Numbered from the stretch's first letter, positions 26,869 to 37,112 are shown. The stretch is DNA of 64,000 nucleotides from Oceanirhabdus sp. W0125-5 (GCF_027938815.1 NZ_CP115913.1:3382001-3446000); one strand, 5' to 3'. The notes: generated from the letters alone by a model not told the origin. Program-made: numbers and translations.

Positions 26869-27912
26869 TTAGATTTCATCAAGAACATAATTCTTACCTT
26901 GTATAAAATCATCAGCCATGTCAGCAATTGCTTCTGACTGTTTCCAATGTAAATAATGCTCCCCATCCAAATATACTATCTTTTGAATTTCAGTATTTGA
27001 GATTACTTCTTTATGTAATCCTTCCCAAGTTATATGATATCCATTTTTTACTGATTGCTTACTATATAATTCACATGAATTATTACTTAATATAAACAAT
27101 ACAGGTATATTATCAGGATATTTAACATCATAGAGTTCCTCACAATTAGCCCTAAAGAGCCTGTGTTCACTATACTGTGCTTTTGAAATAGATTTTCTAT
27201 TGAACAAAGCAGATACCTTTTTCATATCTTCTTTAGAATAACTTCCACACGCTTCCATATCCTGAAGATATGCTACTCCTGGAAGATAAGAAAGTCGTGT
27301 AAGACCTGTTTTATCCATAAATCTTGCTAGATAATATAAACCATTTGAAATCACAAAGTCACTTTCATACTTTAACTGGTTTGGTACTGTAGAATCAATA
27401 CCAATCATTGCTTCTACTTCTTCCGGATAAGTACTCATATATTTAAGACAGTACATTCCTGATATGGAATGAGGCATTAATATATAAGGAGGCTCAATCT
27501 TTAACTGACTTAAAGTACCTCTTATTTCCTCTACTATATTCTTATTTGTGCGATCTTTCTTAGAATCATCGCTTAATCCATATCCTGCATATTCCAGAGT
27601 TACCACCTGATAATGATTACTTAATTTTTGAGCAAGAGGTTTAAAATCAATAATTGGACTTGCTGTTCCCATACCGCTCAATAATATGATAGTTTTCTTA
27701 CCTTCTCCAGTAACAGACACTCTTATGCTTGTGCCATTAACATTCACTTCTGTTCCTACTTTGCTTAATTCTTTATCCTCAATCATGCAAATAGCCTTGT
27801 TCCAAATTGTAGTTATAAATAAAAGTATTATTGAAAGCCCAAGCAGTATTACCAATATTTTTTTGAATATCTTCAACATCTTTCTTATTACATTTTTTAA
27901 TTTATCTCTCAT
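26869..27912 (-). CDS. Membrane-anchored alpha/beta hydrolase
   Basis: A 347-residue alpha/beta hydrolase with an N-terminal membrane anchor (ILVILLGLSIILLFITTIW). The fold is seen as TIILLSGMG, EYAGYGLSD, then the nucleophile elbow PHSISG (the first Gly of GxSxG is replaced), and the late His in DGEHYLHW. The substrate is unknown. It starts 33 bases after the histidine kinase gene in the same direction, so it is probably the third gene of the two-component operon and may deal with the signal or its response. No strong ribosome site precedes the ATG at 27912; starts 12 codons later are possible. Confidence 0.85.
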   Translation of the reverse strand: MRDKLKNVIRKMLKIFKKILVILLGLSIILLFITTIWNKAICMIEDKELSKVGTEVNVNGTSIRVSVTGEGKKTIILLSGMGTASPIIDFKPLAQKLSNHYQVVTLEYAGYGLSDDSKKDRTNKNIVEEIRGTLSQLKIEPPYILMPHSISGMYCLKYMSTYPEEVEAMIGIDSTVPNQLKYESDFVISNGLYYLARFMDKTGLTRLSYLPGVAYLQDMEACGSYSKEDMKKVSALFNRKSISKAQYSEHRLFRANCEELYDVKYPDNIPVLFILSNNSCELYSKQSVKNGYHITWEGLHKEVISNTEIQKIVYLDGEHYLHWKQSEAIADMADDFIQGKNYVLDEI

Positions 27913-27945
27913 TTTTATACTTGAAAAGTAATTATTCTATTATTT

Positions 27946-29046
27946 TTAATTCTTTATCAAGGGAAGGTGAATGCTTATCCTGGCTCCTCCTGTCAATTCA
28001 TCATTTGTAATCTCTATAGTTCCATTATGCTGCTTTATAATCGAATTTACAATGTATAACCCTAAACCATAATGATTCTTTCTTCCTCTGCTTGTGTCCT
28101 CCATGTAAAACTGCTCAGTAGCATGTTTTAAAGCATTTGGACTGAAACCGCATCCAGAGTCCGTAATAGTAATAACAGCTTGGTTTTCATCTGAAGTTAG
28201 AAATATTTTTATAGTCCCTTTCTGTGGTGTAAAATCTAAAGCATTTGATATCAGGTTATGAAACACACGTTCTATTAGAATCCTATCTACTGAAATTAAA
28301 ATATTCCCCTTATCATTTTCGGTAATAATTGAAATATCTTTTTCATCCGCCATACGCATAAACATTGAAACAATCCCATCAAGCATTTCAACAAGCTCAA
28401 TTTTTTCCTTTTCTACCGAATAACCTCTTTCAAATCGTGCCATCTCAAGAAGCTGAATCAGATACTTCTCAATTTGTTCCAAACTAGCACTTGCATCTTC
28501 AACATACTCTTTACATATATCGTCTAATTCACTTTCCTTTAGTAAACCTATGTTACCTTTTAATACAGTAATCGGTGTCTTAAAGTCGTGAGTAAGAGCC
28601 GAAATTTGAGCCTTACGATTTTGTTCTAAACGCCACTGCGTTTCCAGTGATTCTTTCAAAGCTAGCCGCATATCATCAATGCTTTCTAATATCTGGTCAA
28701 TTTCTTTAATTCCACTTGAGCTAATATCAAAATCTAAATCCTGAGCCTTAATTTTTTCTGTTGCTTTTAATATGGATTGGCCCCTTTTTCTTATCATTTT
28801 GGCGGTTAAGAATGGTACAAAAAACATCAGACCTATTACAATACATAGGTATCCAACTACAATTACCAGCTCAAAATCAGCAAATACTTTTCCTGTTATA
28901 AGTTGGTTATTTTTCGCAACTACAGATAAGAATATAAGCACACATAAAGTTAAACCTAATATGCCAAAACCAATACTATACACTGCTATTAATACAATAG
29001 TCATTAGTGATGTCTTGCGTCTTTCTTTACCCTTTACGTTTGCCAT
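27946..29046 (-). CDS. Sensor histidine kinase
   Basis: A 366-residue membrane kinase. Two membrane spans near residues 15-40 and 55-80 flank a very short outer loop, followed by a HAMP-like region. The phospho-acceptor His is in SALTHDFKTPI, the N box is RVFHNLISNALDFT, and the G boxes are ITDSGCGFSP and GLGLYIVN. The small extracellular loop suggests an intramembrane-sensing kinase, often linked to antimicrobial-peptide stress in Firmicutes. It overlaps the regulator gene by 13 bases. Confidence 0.94.
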   Translation of the reverse strand: MANVKGKERRKTSLMTIVLIAVYSIGFGILGLTLCVLIFLSVVAKNNQLITGKVFADFELVIVVGYLCIVIGLMFFVPFLTAKMIRKRGQSILKATEKIKAQDLDFDISSSGIKEIDQILESIDDMRLALKESLETQWRLEQNRKAQISALTHDFKTPITVLKGNIGLLKESELDDICKEYVEDASASLEQIEKYLIQLLEMARFERGYSVEKEKIELVEMLDGIVSMFMRMADEKDISIITENDKGNILISVDRILIERVFHNLISNALDFTPQKGTIKIFLTSDENQAVITITDSGCGFSPNALKHATEQFYMEDTSRGRKNHYGLGLYIVNSIIKQHNGTIEITNDELTGGARISIHLPLIKN

Positions 29047-29696
29047 TTATATCCAATCCCCCAAACTGTATGTATTGGTGAAACTCCGAAATCATCCAGT
29101 TTACCTCTGATGTTCTTAATATGAGTTACAATTGTACTATCATTGCTTTCTCCATCATATCCAAAGACAGCTTCATAAATCTGTTCTCTTGAAAATACAT
29201 GTCCTCTGTGTCTAGCAAGGAATTCGCATATCTGGTATTCACCTTTTGTCAGACTTATACTCTCATTTTTGACCATTATTTTCATGCCCTGTAAATCGAA
29301 TTGAATATCTCCTGATTGTAGAACCGTGTGATGCTCACGACTTTCTCTTCTTAGATGAGCGTTTACTCTTGCTCTCAGTTCTTCCATACCAAACGGCTTT
29401 CTTATATAATCATCCGCACCTAGCCCAAATCCAAATACTACATCTTCTTCCTCTGTCTTTGCAGTAATAAACAGTATTGGGCAATCCACCTTATCACGAA
29501 TTATTCTGCAAACTTCAAAACCATCTGTTCCCGGCATCATAACATCCAGAAGAATAATATCGTACCAAGGTATTTGCTCTTCCTTAACCTCATCAAAACT
29601 CAAAAATGATGAAACAGTATGACCATCCTTAGTAAGAATATTCCTTACTAATTTCAGAATTCTTTCTTCATCATCAATAACAAGTATTCTAGCCAT
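29034..29696 (-). CDS. OmpR/PhoB-family response regulator
   Basis: A 220-residue regulator. The receiver domain has acids DDEE, the phosphorylated Asp in ILLDVMMPG, Thr in ITAKT and Lys in IRKPFG. The winged-helix output domain is C-terminal (GEYQICEFLARHRGHVFSRE, VWGIGYKW). It is first in the operon regulator-kinase-hydrolase and is preceded by GGGGGAA. Confidence 0.95.
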   Translation of the reverse strand: MARILVIDDEERILKLVRNILTKDGHTVSSFLSFDEVKEEQIPWYDIILLDVMMPGTDGFEVCRIIRDKVDCPILFITAKTEEEDVVFGFGLGADDYIRKPFGMEELRARVNAHLRRESREHHTVLQSGDIQFDLQGMKIMVKNESISLTKGEYQICEFLARHRGHVFSREQIYEAVFGYDGESNDSTIVTHIKNIRGKLDDFGVSPIHTVWGIGYKWQT

Positions 29697-29865
29697 ATAT
29701 AAGCTTCCCCCTTATATTACTTTTCATTCACTCCTCTCAAGGAGTATCTTATAATTACTTTATGAAGATTTTATAAAGATTTTTAAATTTATATATAAAA
29801 TCAATTATACACTTTTAAAAAATAAATATATACATATTATTAGCTGAGATCTAAATAGCCTTTTT

Positions 29866-29912
29866 AGCAAAAAAATAGAATAATAAGCATATATAATATA
29901 CTTATTATCCTA
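29866..29912 (-). terminator. Intrinsic terminator downstream of glnS
   Basis: On the minus strand an AT-rich stem (ATAATAAGTATAT with ATATGCTTATTAT, one wobble) is followed shortly by seven T. It is between glnS and the response-regulator operon. Confidence 0.65.
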
Positions 29913-29938
29913 CATTTATCTCAGTAAGTTCTAATCTA

Positions 29939-31591
29939 TTATTTTATTCTAAATGAACTTTTTAATGAAACAATTCTATTAAAGACAATTTTTTCTTCGC
30001 TGCTGTGTTTTATATCTACATTAAAGTATCCATGTCTAAGGAACTGGAACTTATCTTGTGGTTTTACATTTTCCATATTCTTTTCTATATATCCATTCTG
30101 AATGATTAATGAGTCTTCACTAACATTTTCTAAGAATGATTCTTTTTCCTCTTCTGAATCAAGAATTAATGAATCATATAATCTAAATTCACATGGAAGA
30201 CAATTTTTAGCATCAACCCAGTGTATTGTACCTTTAACTTTTCTTCCTGTAAATCCTGAACCACTCTTTGTTTCTGGATCATAAGTACAATGAATCTCAG
30301 TTATGTTACCCTCTTCGTCTTTAAAGAACTCATTACATTTTACAAAGTAAGCATGTCTTAAACGAACTTCATTTCCAGGATATAATCTATGATACTTTTT
30401 AGGAGGATCTTCCATAAAGTCTTCTCTTTCAATATAGATTTCTCTTGAGAAAGTAATTTCTCTATCACCCATTTCAGGATTTTCAGGGTTAATAGCAGCA
30501 GTTAAGACTTCACTTTCATTTTCAGGATAGTTTGTAATTACCACTTTAATAGGATCAAGTACCCCCATTGTTCTAGGTGCTTTTAATTTTAAATCTTCTC
30601 TAATAAAGTGTTCTAACATTCTATAATCAACTAAGCTGTGCCCTTTAGAAACCCCAATTTCTCTACAGAAGTTTCTAATTGATTCAGGAGTAAATCCTCT
30701 TCTTCTTAATCCTGCAACAGTTGGCATTCTTGGATCATCCCAACCATCCACATAATTTTCATCTACTAACTGCTTAAGCTTTCTCTTACTCATTACTGTA
30801 TTAGTCATATTAAGTCTTGCGAACTCAATTTGCTGTGGTACTGCTTCCATTTCACATTCTTTAACAAACCAATCATATAAAGGTCTATGATCTTCAAACT
30901 CTAAAGTACAAATAGAATGAGTTATACCTTCAATTGCATCTTCTAGAGGATGAGCAAAATCATACATTGGATATATACACCATTTTGAACCAGTATTGTG
31001 ATGTTCAGTATGAGAAATTCTATAAATTATTGGGTCTCTCATATTTAAGTTTGGAGATGCCATATCTATTTTAGCTCTCAATACTTTTTCTCCATCTTTA
31101 TAATCACCATTTTTCATCTTTTCAAGTAAAGTTAAGTTTTCCTCTATACTTCTATTTCTATAAGGACTTTCTTTCCCTGGTTCTGTTAAAGTACCTCTAT
31201 ACTCTCTCATTTCCTCAGGACTTAAATCACATACAAAAGCTTTCCCTTTTTTGATTAAAAGAATAGCCTTTTCGTACATAGTATCAAAATAATTAGATGC
31301 AAAATATAAGTTATCCCATTCAAAGCCAAGCCATTTAACATCTTCCTTAATGGACTCAACATATTCAGTATCTTCTTTTACAGGATTAGTATCGTCAAAT
31401 CTTAAATTAGTTTTCCCTTTGAACTCTGAAGCTAATTCAAAATTTAAGCAAATAGATTTTGCATGACCAATATGTAAATAACCATTAGGCTCTGGTGGGA
31501 AACGAGTAATTATCTCTTTATGCTTTCCACTTTCCAGATCACCGATTACTATATTTTTAATAAAATTTGATGGAATATTGCTGTTTTCCAT
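29939..31591 (-). CDS. glnS: Glutaminyl-tRNA synthetase
   Basis: Charges tRNA-Gln with glutamine. Class I signature [15 protein letters not shown] (HIGH) is near residue 33 and the KMSKS-like loop is VMSKRKL. The C-terminal half has the anticodon-binding beta barrels ([22 protein letters not shown]). Length 550, normal. Most Firmicutes make Gln-tRNA indirectly through GatCAB, but GlnRS occurs in many clostridia, thought to come from gene transfer. AAAGG precedes the ATG, and a small hairpin (CAACTTT/AAAGTTG) lies in the leader at about 31630-31646. Confidence 0.97.
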   Translation of the reverse strand: MENSNIPSNFIKNIVIGDLESGKHKEIITRFPPEPNGYLHIGHAKSICLNFELASEFKGKTNLRFDDTNPVKEDTEYVESIKEDVKWLGFEWDNLYFASNYFDTMYEKAILLIKKGKAFVCDLSPEEMREYRGTLTEPGKESPYRNRSIEENLTLLEKMKNGDYKDGEKVLRAKIDMASPNLNMRDPIIYRISHTEHHNTGSKWCIYPMYDFAHPLEDAIEGITHSICTLEFEDHRPLYDWFVKECEMEAVPQQIEFARLNMTNTVMSKRKLKQLVDENYVDGWDDPRMPTVAGLRRRGFTPESIRNFCREIGVSKGHSLVDYRMLEHFIREDLKLKAPRTMGVLDPIKVVITNYPENESEVLTAAINPENPEMGDREITFSREIYIEREDFMEDPPKKYHRLYPGNEVRLRHAYFVKCNEFFKDEEGNITEIHCTYDPETKSGSGFTGRKVKGTIHWVDAKNCLPCEFRLYDSLILDSEEEKESFLENVSEDSLIIQNGYIEKNMENVKPQDKFQFLRHGYFNVDIKHSSEEKIVFNRIVSLKSSFRIK

Positions 31592-31710
31592 TCACACCAT
31601 ACCTTTCTAACAATAATTTATATGTAAAACTACAACTTTCGTAAAGTTGCTACATTTAAATAATATATCATAAATTCTGCTATTTATCTATATTTTTGAT
31701 ACAAACTCAA

Positions 31711-32355
31711 TTACAACCTTTTTATATAAGATATATCAAAGTACGAATTAAATATTTTATTTACTAGATTATTTATCTCATCATCATCACTTTCTTCTGT
31801 AAAGGAAAAGATATTTAATATAATCTTATTACATGAATCAGTAATCATAGTTCTAGTTGAATCACTAGTGGCACTTCCAAAAGGCCCTTCACTATCACAC
31901 AGAACAGGCATATTATTTATATTTAGTTGACCTCTCCCTATGCCTTCATAGTTATCTTGTTCCGTTCCAAGCCTTAATGTAACCTCTCCCCTTATGTAAT
32001 TATAATTGTATACACCTACCGAATTATAAGTTAATAACGAAATTAGATTACAGCAATCAACTATTGGATTTACAAAGTATATCCCTTTACCCTTAATAAT
32101 TCGTCTATATAATGAATCAACAGAAATTCTGTATCTAGTTGGATCTATTCCTAGTTTCTTATAACATTCTCTAGCAGAAATCATATTTTGATTAGAATAT
32201 ATATCATCTAATGTTTTCTCCTCTTCGATTTCTTTAGTTAAGTTCTTTAAATCATTTTTAAGAATATCATAAGAAATCACTTTATTTATTAATATTTCAT
32301 AAGATAATAAATTAATATCAACCTCTTCATCTATAAATTCACTTATAAAGTTCAT
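31711..32355 (-). CDS. Free-standing B3/B4 tRNA-binding-domain protein
   Basis: A ~214-residue protein matching the B3/B4 domain of the phenylalanyl-tRNA synthetase beta subunit, found alone in many bacteria. Typical are DPTRYRISVDSLYRRI, NPIVDCCNLISL and SEGPFGSATSDSTRTMIT. In PheRS this domain belongs to the editing region, so stand-alone copies are often proposed to check mischarged tRNA or bind amino acids; this is not shown for this gene. An upstream start at 32388 is in frame, but AGGAGGG lies directly before the ATG at 32355. It follows glnS's promoter side, on the same strand. Confidence 0.85.
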   Translation of the reverse strand: MNFISEFIDEEVDINLLSYEILINKVISYDILKNDLKNLTKEIEEEKTLDDIYSNQNMISARECYKKLGIDPTRYRISVDSLYRRIIKGKGIYFVNPIVDCCNLISLLTYNSVGVYNYNYIRGEVTLRLGTEQDNYEGIGRGQLNINNMPVLCDSEGPFGSATSDSTRTMITDSCNKIILNIFSFTEESDDDEINNLVNKIFNSYFDISYIKRL

Positions 32356-32514
32356 TAAAATCCCTCCTTGCATTTTCACAATGAACATTATAACAGATTA
32401 ACTTAAATATTAATAATTCAGTGAGGATTAATTATAGTATTAGATTAATCCAATTATCTTATCCTAATACTTGATTTTAATAAAATTTATATATTTAATA
32501 AAACTACTATAAGC

Positions 32515-32537
32515 AAAAAGGAAGCTATTGCTTCCTT
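32515..32537 (-). terminator. Intrinsic terminator
   Basis: AAGGAAGC / GCTTCCTT stem (32518-32525 with 32530-32537), with T-run on the minus strand, directly after the 32538-32888 gene. Confidence 0.8.
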
Positions 32538-32888
32538 CTACTCAATAGATTTATATTTGAATGGGTTTATGTAACCATTCATCTCTAAAATTAATTTTAT
32601 ATCATTAATATATTTAGGATCAACTTCATAGTTAATCAACATATGATAGGCTTCAATCATACATGCCATTTCTTTAACATTAAGGTTTTTATCCTTAGCA
32701 TATGATATAAAATCCTCTACATTTTCATTACTATAATCCACTGCTAATAACTGTGTTCTATTAATTAATTCTTTAGTACTTTTTTGTTTCTTTATTTTCA
32801 TATTTTTTTTATAAAATATTACCCCACCTAAAGAGGCTATTAGTGAAATTGGTATTAAATAATCTACTAGTTTATTATCTTTACTCAT
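32538..32888 (-). CDS. Small protein with one N-terminal membrane helix, unrecognised
   Basis: A 116-residue protein: helix near residues 9-26 (LVDYLIPISLIASLGGVIFY), then a basic stretch KKNMKIKKQK and a cytoplasmic helical domain of about 75 residues. I do not recognise it. It is 56 bases downstream of the J-domain protein in the same direction and may be its partner at the membrane. GGAGGGG precedes the ATG. Confidence 0.75.
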   Translation of the reverse strand: MSKDNKLVDYLIPISLIASLGGVIFYKKNMKIKKQKSTKELINRTQLLAVDYSNENVEDFISYAKDKNLNVKEMACMIEAYHMLINYEVDPKYINDIKLILEMNGYINPFKYKSIE

Positions 32889-32944
32889 TGTCCCCTCCTG
32901 AAATTTACTTTAGTTAATTATATTGTTTTATTAAAAATTTAGTA

Positions 32945-33709
32945 CTAAATCTTTGAATTATTTATAGATGCTTCTTTTAATAATTGAAAAAATCGAACTA
33001 CTCTTCTTTTAAATGCAATTTCTTTATCTAGAGACATAGCCATTTGATTCATTATATCTATTCCTCTTCTTTTATATCTATCTACTTCCTTTTTAAATTC
33101 ACATAATTCCGATTGTTGTAATTCCAGAACATCTTTTTCCACTATTTCAATCTCATTTTTAATATTATATACTTGTCTAATTACCCTTACTAATTTTCCA
33201 GCTACACTTTCTTCATTAATGTAATCAGGATCATTGCGCCAATTATTATATATTGCAAGCATTTTTACTTTGTCATTATTTTTATAAGCTTCATTAACAT
33301 CACTCATTAGTTTAGTTAATAATTTTTCTTCATCAAAATCTCTACTTCTATCTGGATGAATTTCCTTAACGATTTCTCTATAAATAGATTTAATATCTTT
33401 GTTTTCATTCTTACTATTTTTAAATGTTAATGGTTCAAAAGTTTTCTCAGCTTCCTTAAACATAGATTGAAACTCTCTTTTATGAAATTTTTCTACTTTC
33501 TTATATTCTTTAAGTTGATAATCAAGTTTATCTATTGTTCTATATCTGAGAGCTAACTTCCTAATAAATTTTTCTTCAAATCTCATAATTGTTTTTTTTA
33601 ACATATTAAGACGCTCTTTTTTTATTTCATATTCTTTCTCAAGTTCATTAAATTCTTTCAGATATTTAGTATATTCTCTTTCTTCAGGAGATATTAATTC
33701 TTCTACCAT
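32945..33709 (-). CDS. J-domain (DnaJ-like) protein with flanking coiled coils
   Basis: A 254-residue protein. Residues ~5-100 are a charged coiled coil, residues ~105-165 form a J-domain (KSIYREIVKEIHPDRSRDF with the HPD motif, then LMSDVNEAYKNND), and residues ~180-240 are again coiled coil. There is no Gly/Phe region or zinc domain, so it is not DnaJ itself but a specialised co-chaperone that could bring DnaK to a particular client. AAAGGAG precedes the ATG. A small membrane protein gene follows. Confidence 0.85.
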   Translation of the reverse strand: MVEELISPEEREYTKYLKEFNELEKEYEIKKERLNMLKKTIMRFEEKFIRKLALRYRTIDKLDYQLKEYKKVEKFHKREFQSMFKEAEKTFEPLTFKNSKNENKDIKSIYREIVKEIHPDRSRDFDEEKLLTKLMSDVNEAYKNNDKVKMLAIYNNWRNDPDYINEESVAGKLVRVIRQVYNIKNEIEIVEKDVLELQQSELCEFKKEVDRYKRRGIDIMNQMAMSLDKEIAFKRRVVRFFQLLKEASINNSKI

Positions 33710-33866
33710 ATCTATACTCCTTTGCGATTATTCACATTAGTAATAAGTTATAAATTCATACCTATGTTAAAAGTAACTCCATATATAATGCTTCATAATA
33801 GTATATGCTAGTACTTCAAATATGCAATCAATCTACAATGGTTAATTTAATAAGTACATACATTTC

Positions 33867-33895
33867 TTGATTTCATTGTCTTAAATTGTTATAAT
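33867..33895 (+). promoter_or_regulatory. Predicted promoter of the lipid-kinase gene
   Basis: -35 TTGATT (33867-33872), 17-base spacer, -10 TATAAT (33890-33895), 37 bases before the ATG. Confidence 0.7.
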
Positions 33896-33932
33896 TTAGA
33901 AGTAAGACAAAAAAAACTTTACGAGGTACGAT

Positions 33933-34865
33933 ATGAGACATATTTTTATTCTTAATCCTAATTCTGGTAAGTCAAAAGCATGTGAATATATTCCTATAAT
34001 TGATGATGTATTTAAAAATAGAAAAGATGACTATGAAATAATAAAGACAGAATATGAAGGACATGCAATTGAAATAGCTAAAAATTTTTCAAAAACTGAT
34101 GATGTTAGATTATATGCTATAGGCGGAGACGGAACTATTAATGAAGTTATTAACGGCGTAGATACGTCAAATGTTCCAATAGGAGTTATACCTGCTGGTA
34201 GTGGAAATGACTTTATTAAGAGTGCATATAATAATTTAAGTACTGATTTTAAAGAGATAATTGAATCATTGGTTGATGGAGACACTGAATATGTTTCATT
34301 GGGTAAAATAAATGACACTTATTTTGTTAATATATTTTCAATAGGATTTGATACTTATGTAGTAAAGAATGCTCGACTAATAAAAAAGCTTCCCTTAATT
34401 CCTGGAAGTATAGCTTATTTACTTTCTATCTTTATTACTCTCTTAACATATAGAAAGCAAAACATTAAGATATCAATTGATGGAAAGCAAATAAATACTA
34501 AAGTATTCTTAACAGCCTTTGGTCTTGGAAAATTTTATGGTGGTGGAATGAAAGTTCTTCCTAATGCTGTGATTAATGATGATACACTTGATATCTGTAT
34601 TGTACATAGCATCTCTAAGATTGCTGTATTATTCCTATTCCCAAAATTGATAAAAGGAGAACATCTTGACAAAAAGATGGCTAAATATATAACATATAAG
34701 AAAACATCAAATTTTCAAATTACTAGTGATAAACCAATGCTTGTAAATAGAGATGGTGAACTATATACATACAACAATATTGATTGCTCAATCATATCTA
34801 AAGGTTTTTTATTAATAAAACCTAAAGTGAATGAAAAAAGATCAACGATTAAAGAGTTTTCGTAA
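33933..34865 (+). CDS. Diacylglycerol kinase family lipid kinase (YegS/DgkB type)
   Basis: A 310-residue soluble lipid kinase. The nucleotide-binding sequence LNPNSGK is at the start, followed by the GGDGTINEVINGV motif and GVIPAGSGNDFIKS. Such enzymes phosphorylate diacylglycerol or sphingoid-type lipids; DgkB recycles diacylglycerol formed during lipoteichoic-acid synthesis. Whether this is DgkB or a paralog is open. GAGGT precedes the ATG. It stands alone with a strong promoter and terminator. Confidence 0.92.
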   Translation: MRHIFILNPNSGKSKACEYIPIIDDVFKNRKDDYEIIKTEYEGHAIEIAKNFSKTDDVRLYAIGGDGTINEVINGVDTSNVPIGVIPAGSGNDFIKSAYNNLSTDFKEIIESLVDGDTEYVSLGKINDTYFVNIFSIGFDTYVVKNARLIKKLPLIPGSIAYLLSIFITLLTYRKQNIKISIDGKQINTKVFLTAFGLGKFYGGGMKVLPNAVINDDTLDICIVHSISKIAVLFLFPKLIKGEHLDKKMAKYITYKKTSNFQITSDKPMLVNRDGELYTYNNIDCSIISKGFLLIKPKVNEKRSTIKEFS

Positions 34866-34889
34866 TATCATATTTCAAAATTTCAATAA

Positions 34890-34919
34890 AAAAGACTATT
34901 ACACATGTAATAGTCTTTT
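34890..34919. terminator. Bidirectional terminator
   Basis: AAAAGACTATTACA and its complement make a 14-bp stem between convergent genes. Confidence 0.85.
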
Positions 34920-34923
34920 CTTT

Positions 34924-35838
34924 CTATTTGCTTAATTCAACAGCTATTTGAGCTCCAAGTTTAGCGTTGTTTAAAACAAGTTTAATATTTGACTCTAAAC
35001 TAGCACCCTTTGTAATATCTTTTACCTTTGATAATAAGAAAGGAGTACTCTCTTTTCCTCTGATTCCCTTCTCCTCAGCTTCTTTTAATGCTTCCTCTAT
35101 TGCATTAGTTATTGTGTCATAATCCATAGCGTACTTTTCTGGAATTGGATTTGTTATAACTACTCCACCATTCATATTTAAGTTCCATTTAGCATCCAAT
35201 GTTTCTGCAATTTCTTTAGGTGTATCCATTCTATGATCAACATTAAACCCACTTTTTCTTGTGTAGAATGCAGGTAATTCTTTAGTCTGATATCCTAGTA
35301 CTGGAACTCCGTTAGTCTCAAGGTATTCAAGAGTTAAACCTAAGTCTAATATTGATTTCGCTCCTGCACAAACTACCGCTACATTTGTTCTAGCTAATTC
35401 TTGTAAGTCTGCAGAAATATCAAATGTCTCTTGTGCACCTCTATGAACTCCACCGATACCACCAGTAGCAAATACTTTAATTCCAGCCATTGCTGCAATT
35501 ATCATTGTAGTAGCTACCGTTGTAGCACCATTTAATTTCTTAGCAACTATTACAGGTAAATCTCTTCTTGAAGTCTTAATTACATTTAAACCTTCTTTTC
35601 CTAAGTATTCAATCTCATCCTTAGTTAAACCAACCTTTAATTTTCCATTGATTATTGCAATTGTTGCTGGTATAGCACCGTTCTTTCTTATTTCATCTTC
35701 TACAAGAAGTGCAGTTTCAACATTTTGTGGGTATGGCATACCATGTGATATAATTGTAGACTCTAACGCTACAACAGGCATATTATTTTCTAAAGCTTTT
35801 TTTACATCCTCATTAATTGATAAGTATTTTTCTAACAT
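34924..35838 (-). CDS. psuG: Pseudouridine-5'-phosphate glycosidase
   Basis: PsuG splits pseudouridine 5'-phosphate into uracil and ribose 5-phosphate. Hallmarks are VALESTIISHGMPYPQN at the start, ATIAIINGKLKVGLT, GATTVATTM and ATGGIGGVHRGA. Length 304, normal. It lies 4 bases behind a gene for a PfkB kinase with a regulator domain that would supply the phosphorylated substrate. AAGGAG precedes the ATG. Together they form a pseudouridine-degradation operon. Confidence 0.96.
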   Translation of the reverse strand: MLEKYLSINEDVKKALENNMPVVALESTIISHGMPYPQNVETALLVEDEIRKNGAIPATIAIINGKLKVGLTKDEIEYLGKEGLNVIKTSRRDLPVIVAKKLNGATTVATTMIIAAMAGIKVFATGGIGGVHRGAQETFDISADLQELARTNVAVVCAGAKSILDLGLTLEYLETNGVPVLGYQTKELPAFYTRKSGFNVDHRMDTPKEIAETLDAKWNLNMNGGVVITNPIPEKYAMDYDTITNAIEEALKEAEEKGIRGKESTPFLLSKVKDITKGASLESNIKLVLNNAKLGAQIAVELSK

Positions 35839-35842
35839 AGCT

Positions 35843-36943
35843 CTATCTCCTTTTCATGAAATTTATATTTTCAAATCTTAATTTTAATATCTCTTCACAT
35901 ATTTTTTCATTTATGGTTTTCTCAGATTCTAATGCAAGAATCGAAGCGGTTATACCATATTTAACGCTTTCTTCAATGTTATAATCCTTCATATAAGCAT
36001 AAGTAATACCAGCAATAAAAGCATCACCAGCTCCTGTGGCATTAATAACATTAACGTCGCTAGTACTTAAATGCCCACAGTCAACACCATTCGTATAATA
36101 AACTCCTTCTGATCCTAAGGATATAAATACATTCTTTACACCCTTTTCTATAAAGAAGTTTCCCGCTTTAATTAAAGATTTTTCATCTTCAATTTTGATA
36201 CCACTTAGAATTTCTGCTTCTAATTTATTTGGCTTAATAGTATGAAATTTACCGATATGTTCTTTAACTTTGATTGCCTTAGTAGTTGATACACAATCTA
36301 AAATAAAATTACAATCATAATTTAATAAAAGATATTCAATAACATCTTTTCTCAAGTTAGTATCTATAACACAATACTTCGAATTAACAACATAATTTTC
36401 AAAAGCCTGAATCTCTTCAATCCCAATCTCATCAATTACATCCATATGAGCTATTGCAACATTCATATCACCTGTTTCATCCATAACTGATAAGTACGTA
36501 GATGTACTTTTATTATTATATTTAATAATACCTTCTGTATTGACATTCAGCAGCCTTGCCTGTTCAATAATTTTATTTCCGTACACATCATCACCAACAG
36601 CTGATATTAAACCTGTTTTAACTCCTAATCGAGCAATATTCTCGCAGATATTTCGTCCTACACCACCTAAAGAAGTAGTAACAACACCTGGATTTGAATC
36701 ATGTTTTTTTAGTTTATTAATTGGTGCACCTTGAATATCTATATTAGAACCTCCAATTATTAGTACATAAGGCTCCTCGTTTACTATATACCCTTTCCCT
36801 AAAATGAATCCTTTTTTTGTTAGGTTAGTAATATGCACAGCAACTGAAGAACGTGTAATACCAAGCTTTTCAGCAAGTTCTTTTTGAGATATCATTGGTT
36901 TATTCTTTATCATTCTAAGAATTTCTCTTTCTCTATTTGTCAT
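35843..36943 (-). CDS. PfkB-family kinase with N-terminal helix-turn-helix, probable pseudouridine kinase
   Basis: A 366-residue fusion. Residues 1-55 are a winged helix (RMIKNKPMISQKELAEKLGI), and residues 60-366 a PfkB sugar kinase (IGGSNIDIQG, GGVGRNICENIARLG, and the catalytic GAGDAFIAG). The arrangement is that of YeiC/PsuK relatives, and linkage to psuG makes pseudouridine the likely substrate. The DNA-binding part may let the kinase control its own operon. GAGGTGAG precedes the ATG. Confidence 0.9.
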   Translation of the reverse strand: MTNREREILRMIKNKPMISQKELAEKLGITRSSVAVHITNLTKKGFILGKGYIVNEEPYVLIIGGSNIDIQGAPINKLKKHDSNPGVVTTSLGGVGRNICENIARLGVKTGLISAVGDDVYGNKIIEQARLLNVNTEGIIKYNNKSTSTYLSVMDETGDMNVAIAHMDVIDEIGIEEIQAFENYVVNSKYCVIDTNLRKDVIEYLLLNYDCNFILDCVSTTKAIKVKEHIGKFHTIKPNKLEAEILSGIKIEDEKSLIKAGNFFIEKGVKNVFISLGSEGVYYTNGVDCGHLSTSDVNVINATGAGDAFIAGITYAYMKDYNIEESVKYGITASILALESEKTINEKICEEILKLRFENINFMKRR

Positions 36944-37017
36944 GAGCTCACCTCACTTTTAAACATATGCTTATTTAATAAGCAATTGATTATATTGGTA
37001 TTATAACTCTGTTGCAA

Positions 37018-37052
37018 AAAAAAATCAAGGATTATTTAATCCTTGATTTTTT
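37018..37052. terminator. Terminator between psuK-like gene and DUF3006 operon
   Basis: AAAATCAAGGATTA with its complement and TTT loop; A-run and T-run on the sides. On the minus strand it ends the lipoprotein-DUF3006 transcript. Confidence 0.85.
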
Positions 37053-37112
37053 ATTCTGTATTTAATTAATAACATATTCTTGTACCTATATTATAACTAC
37101 AATTAAAATCCT

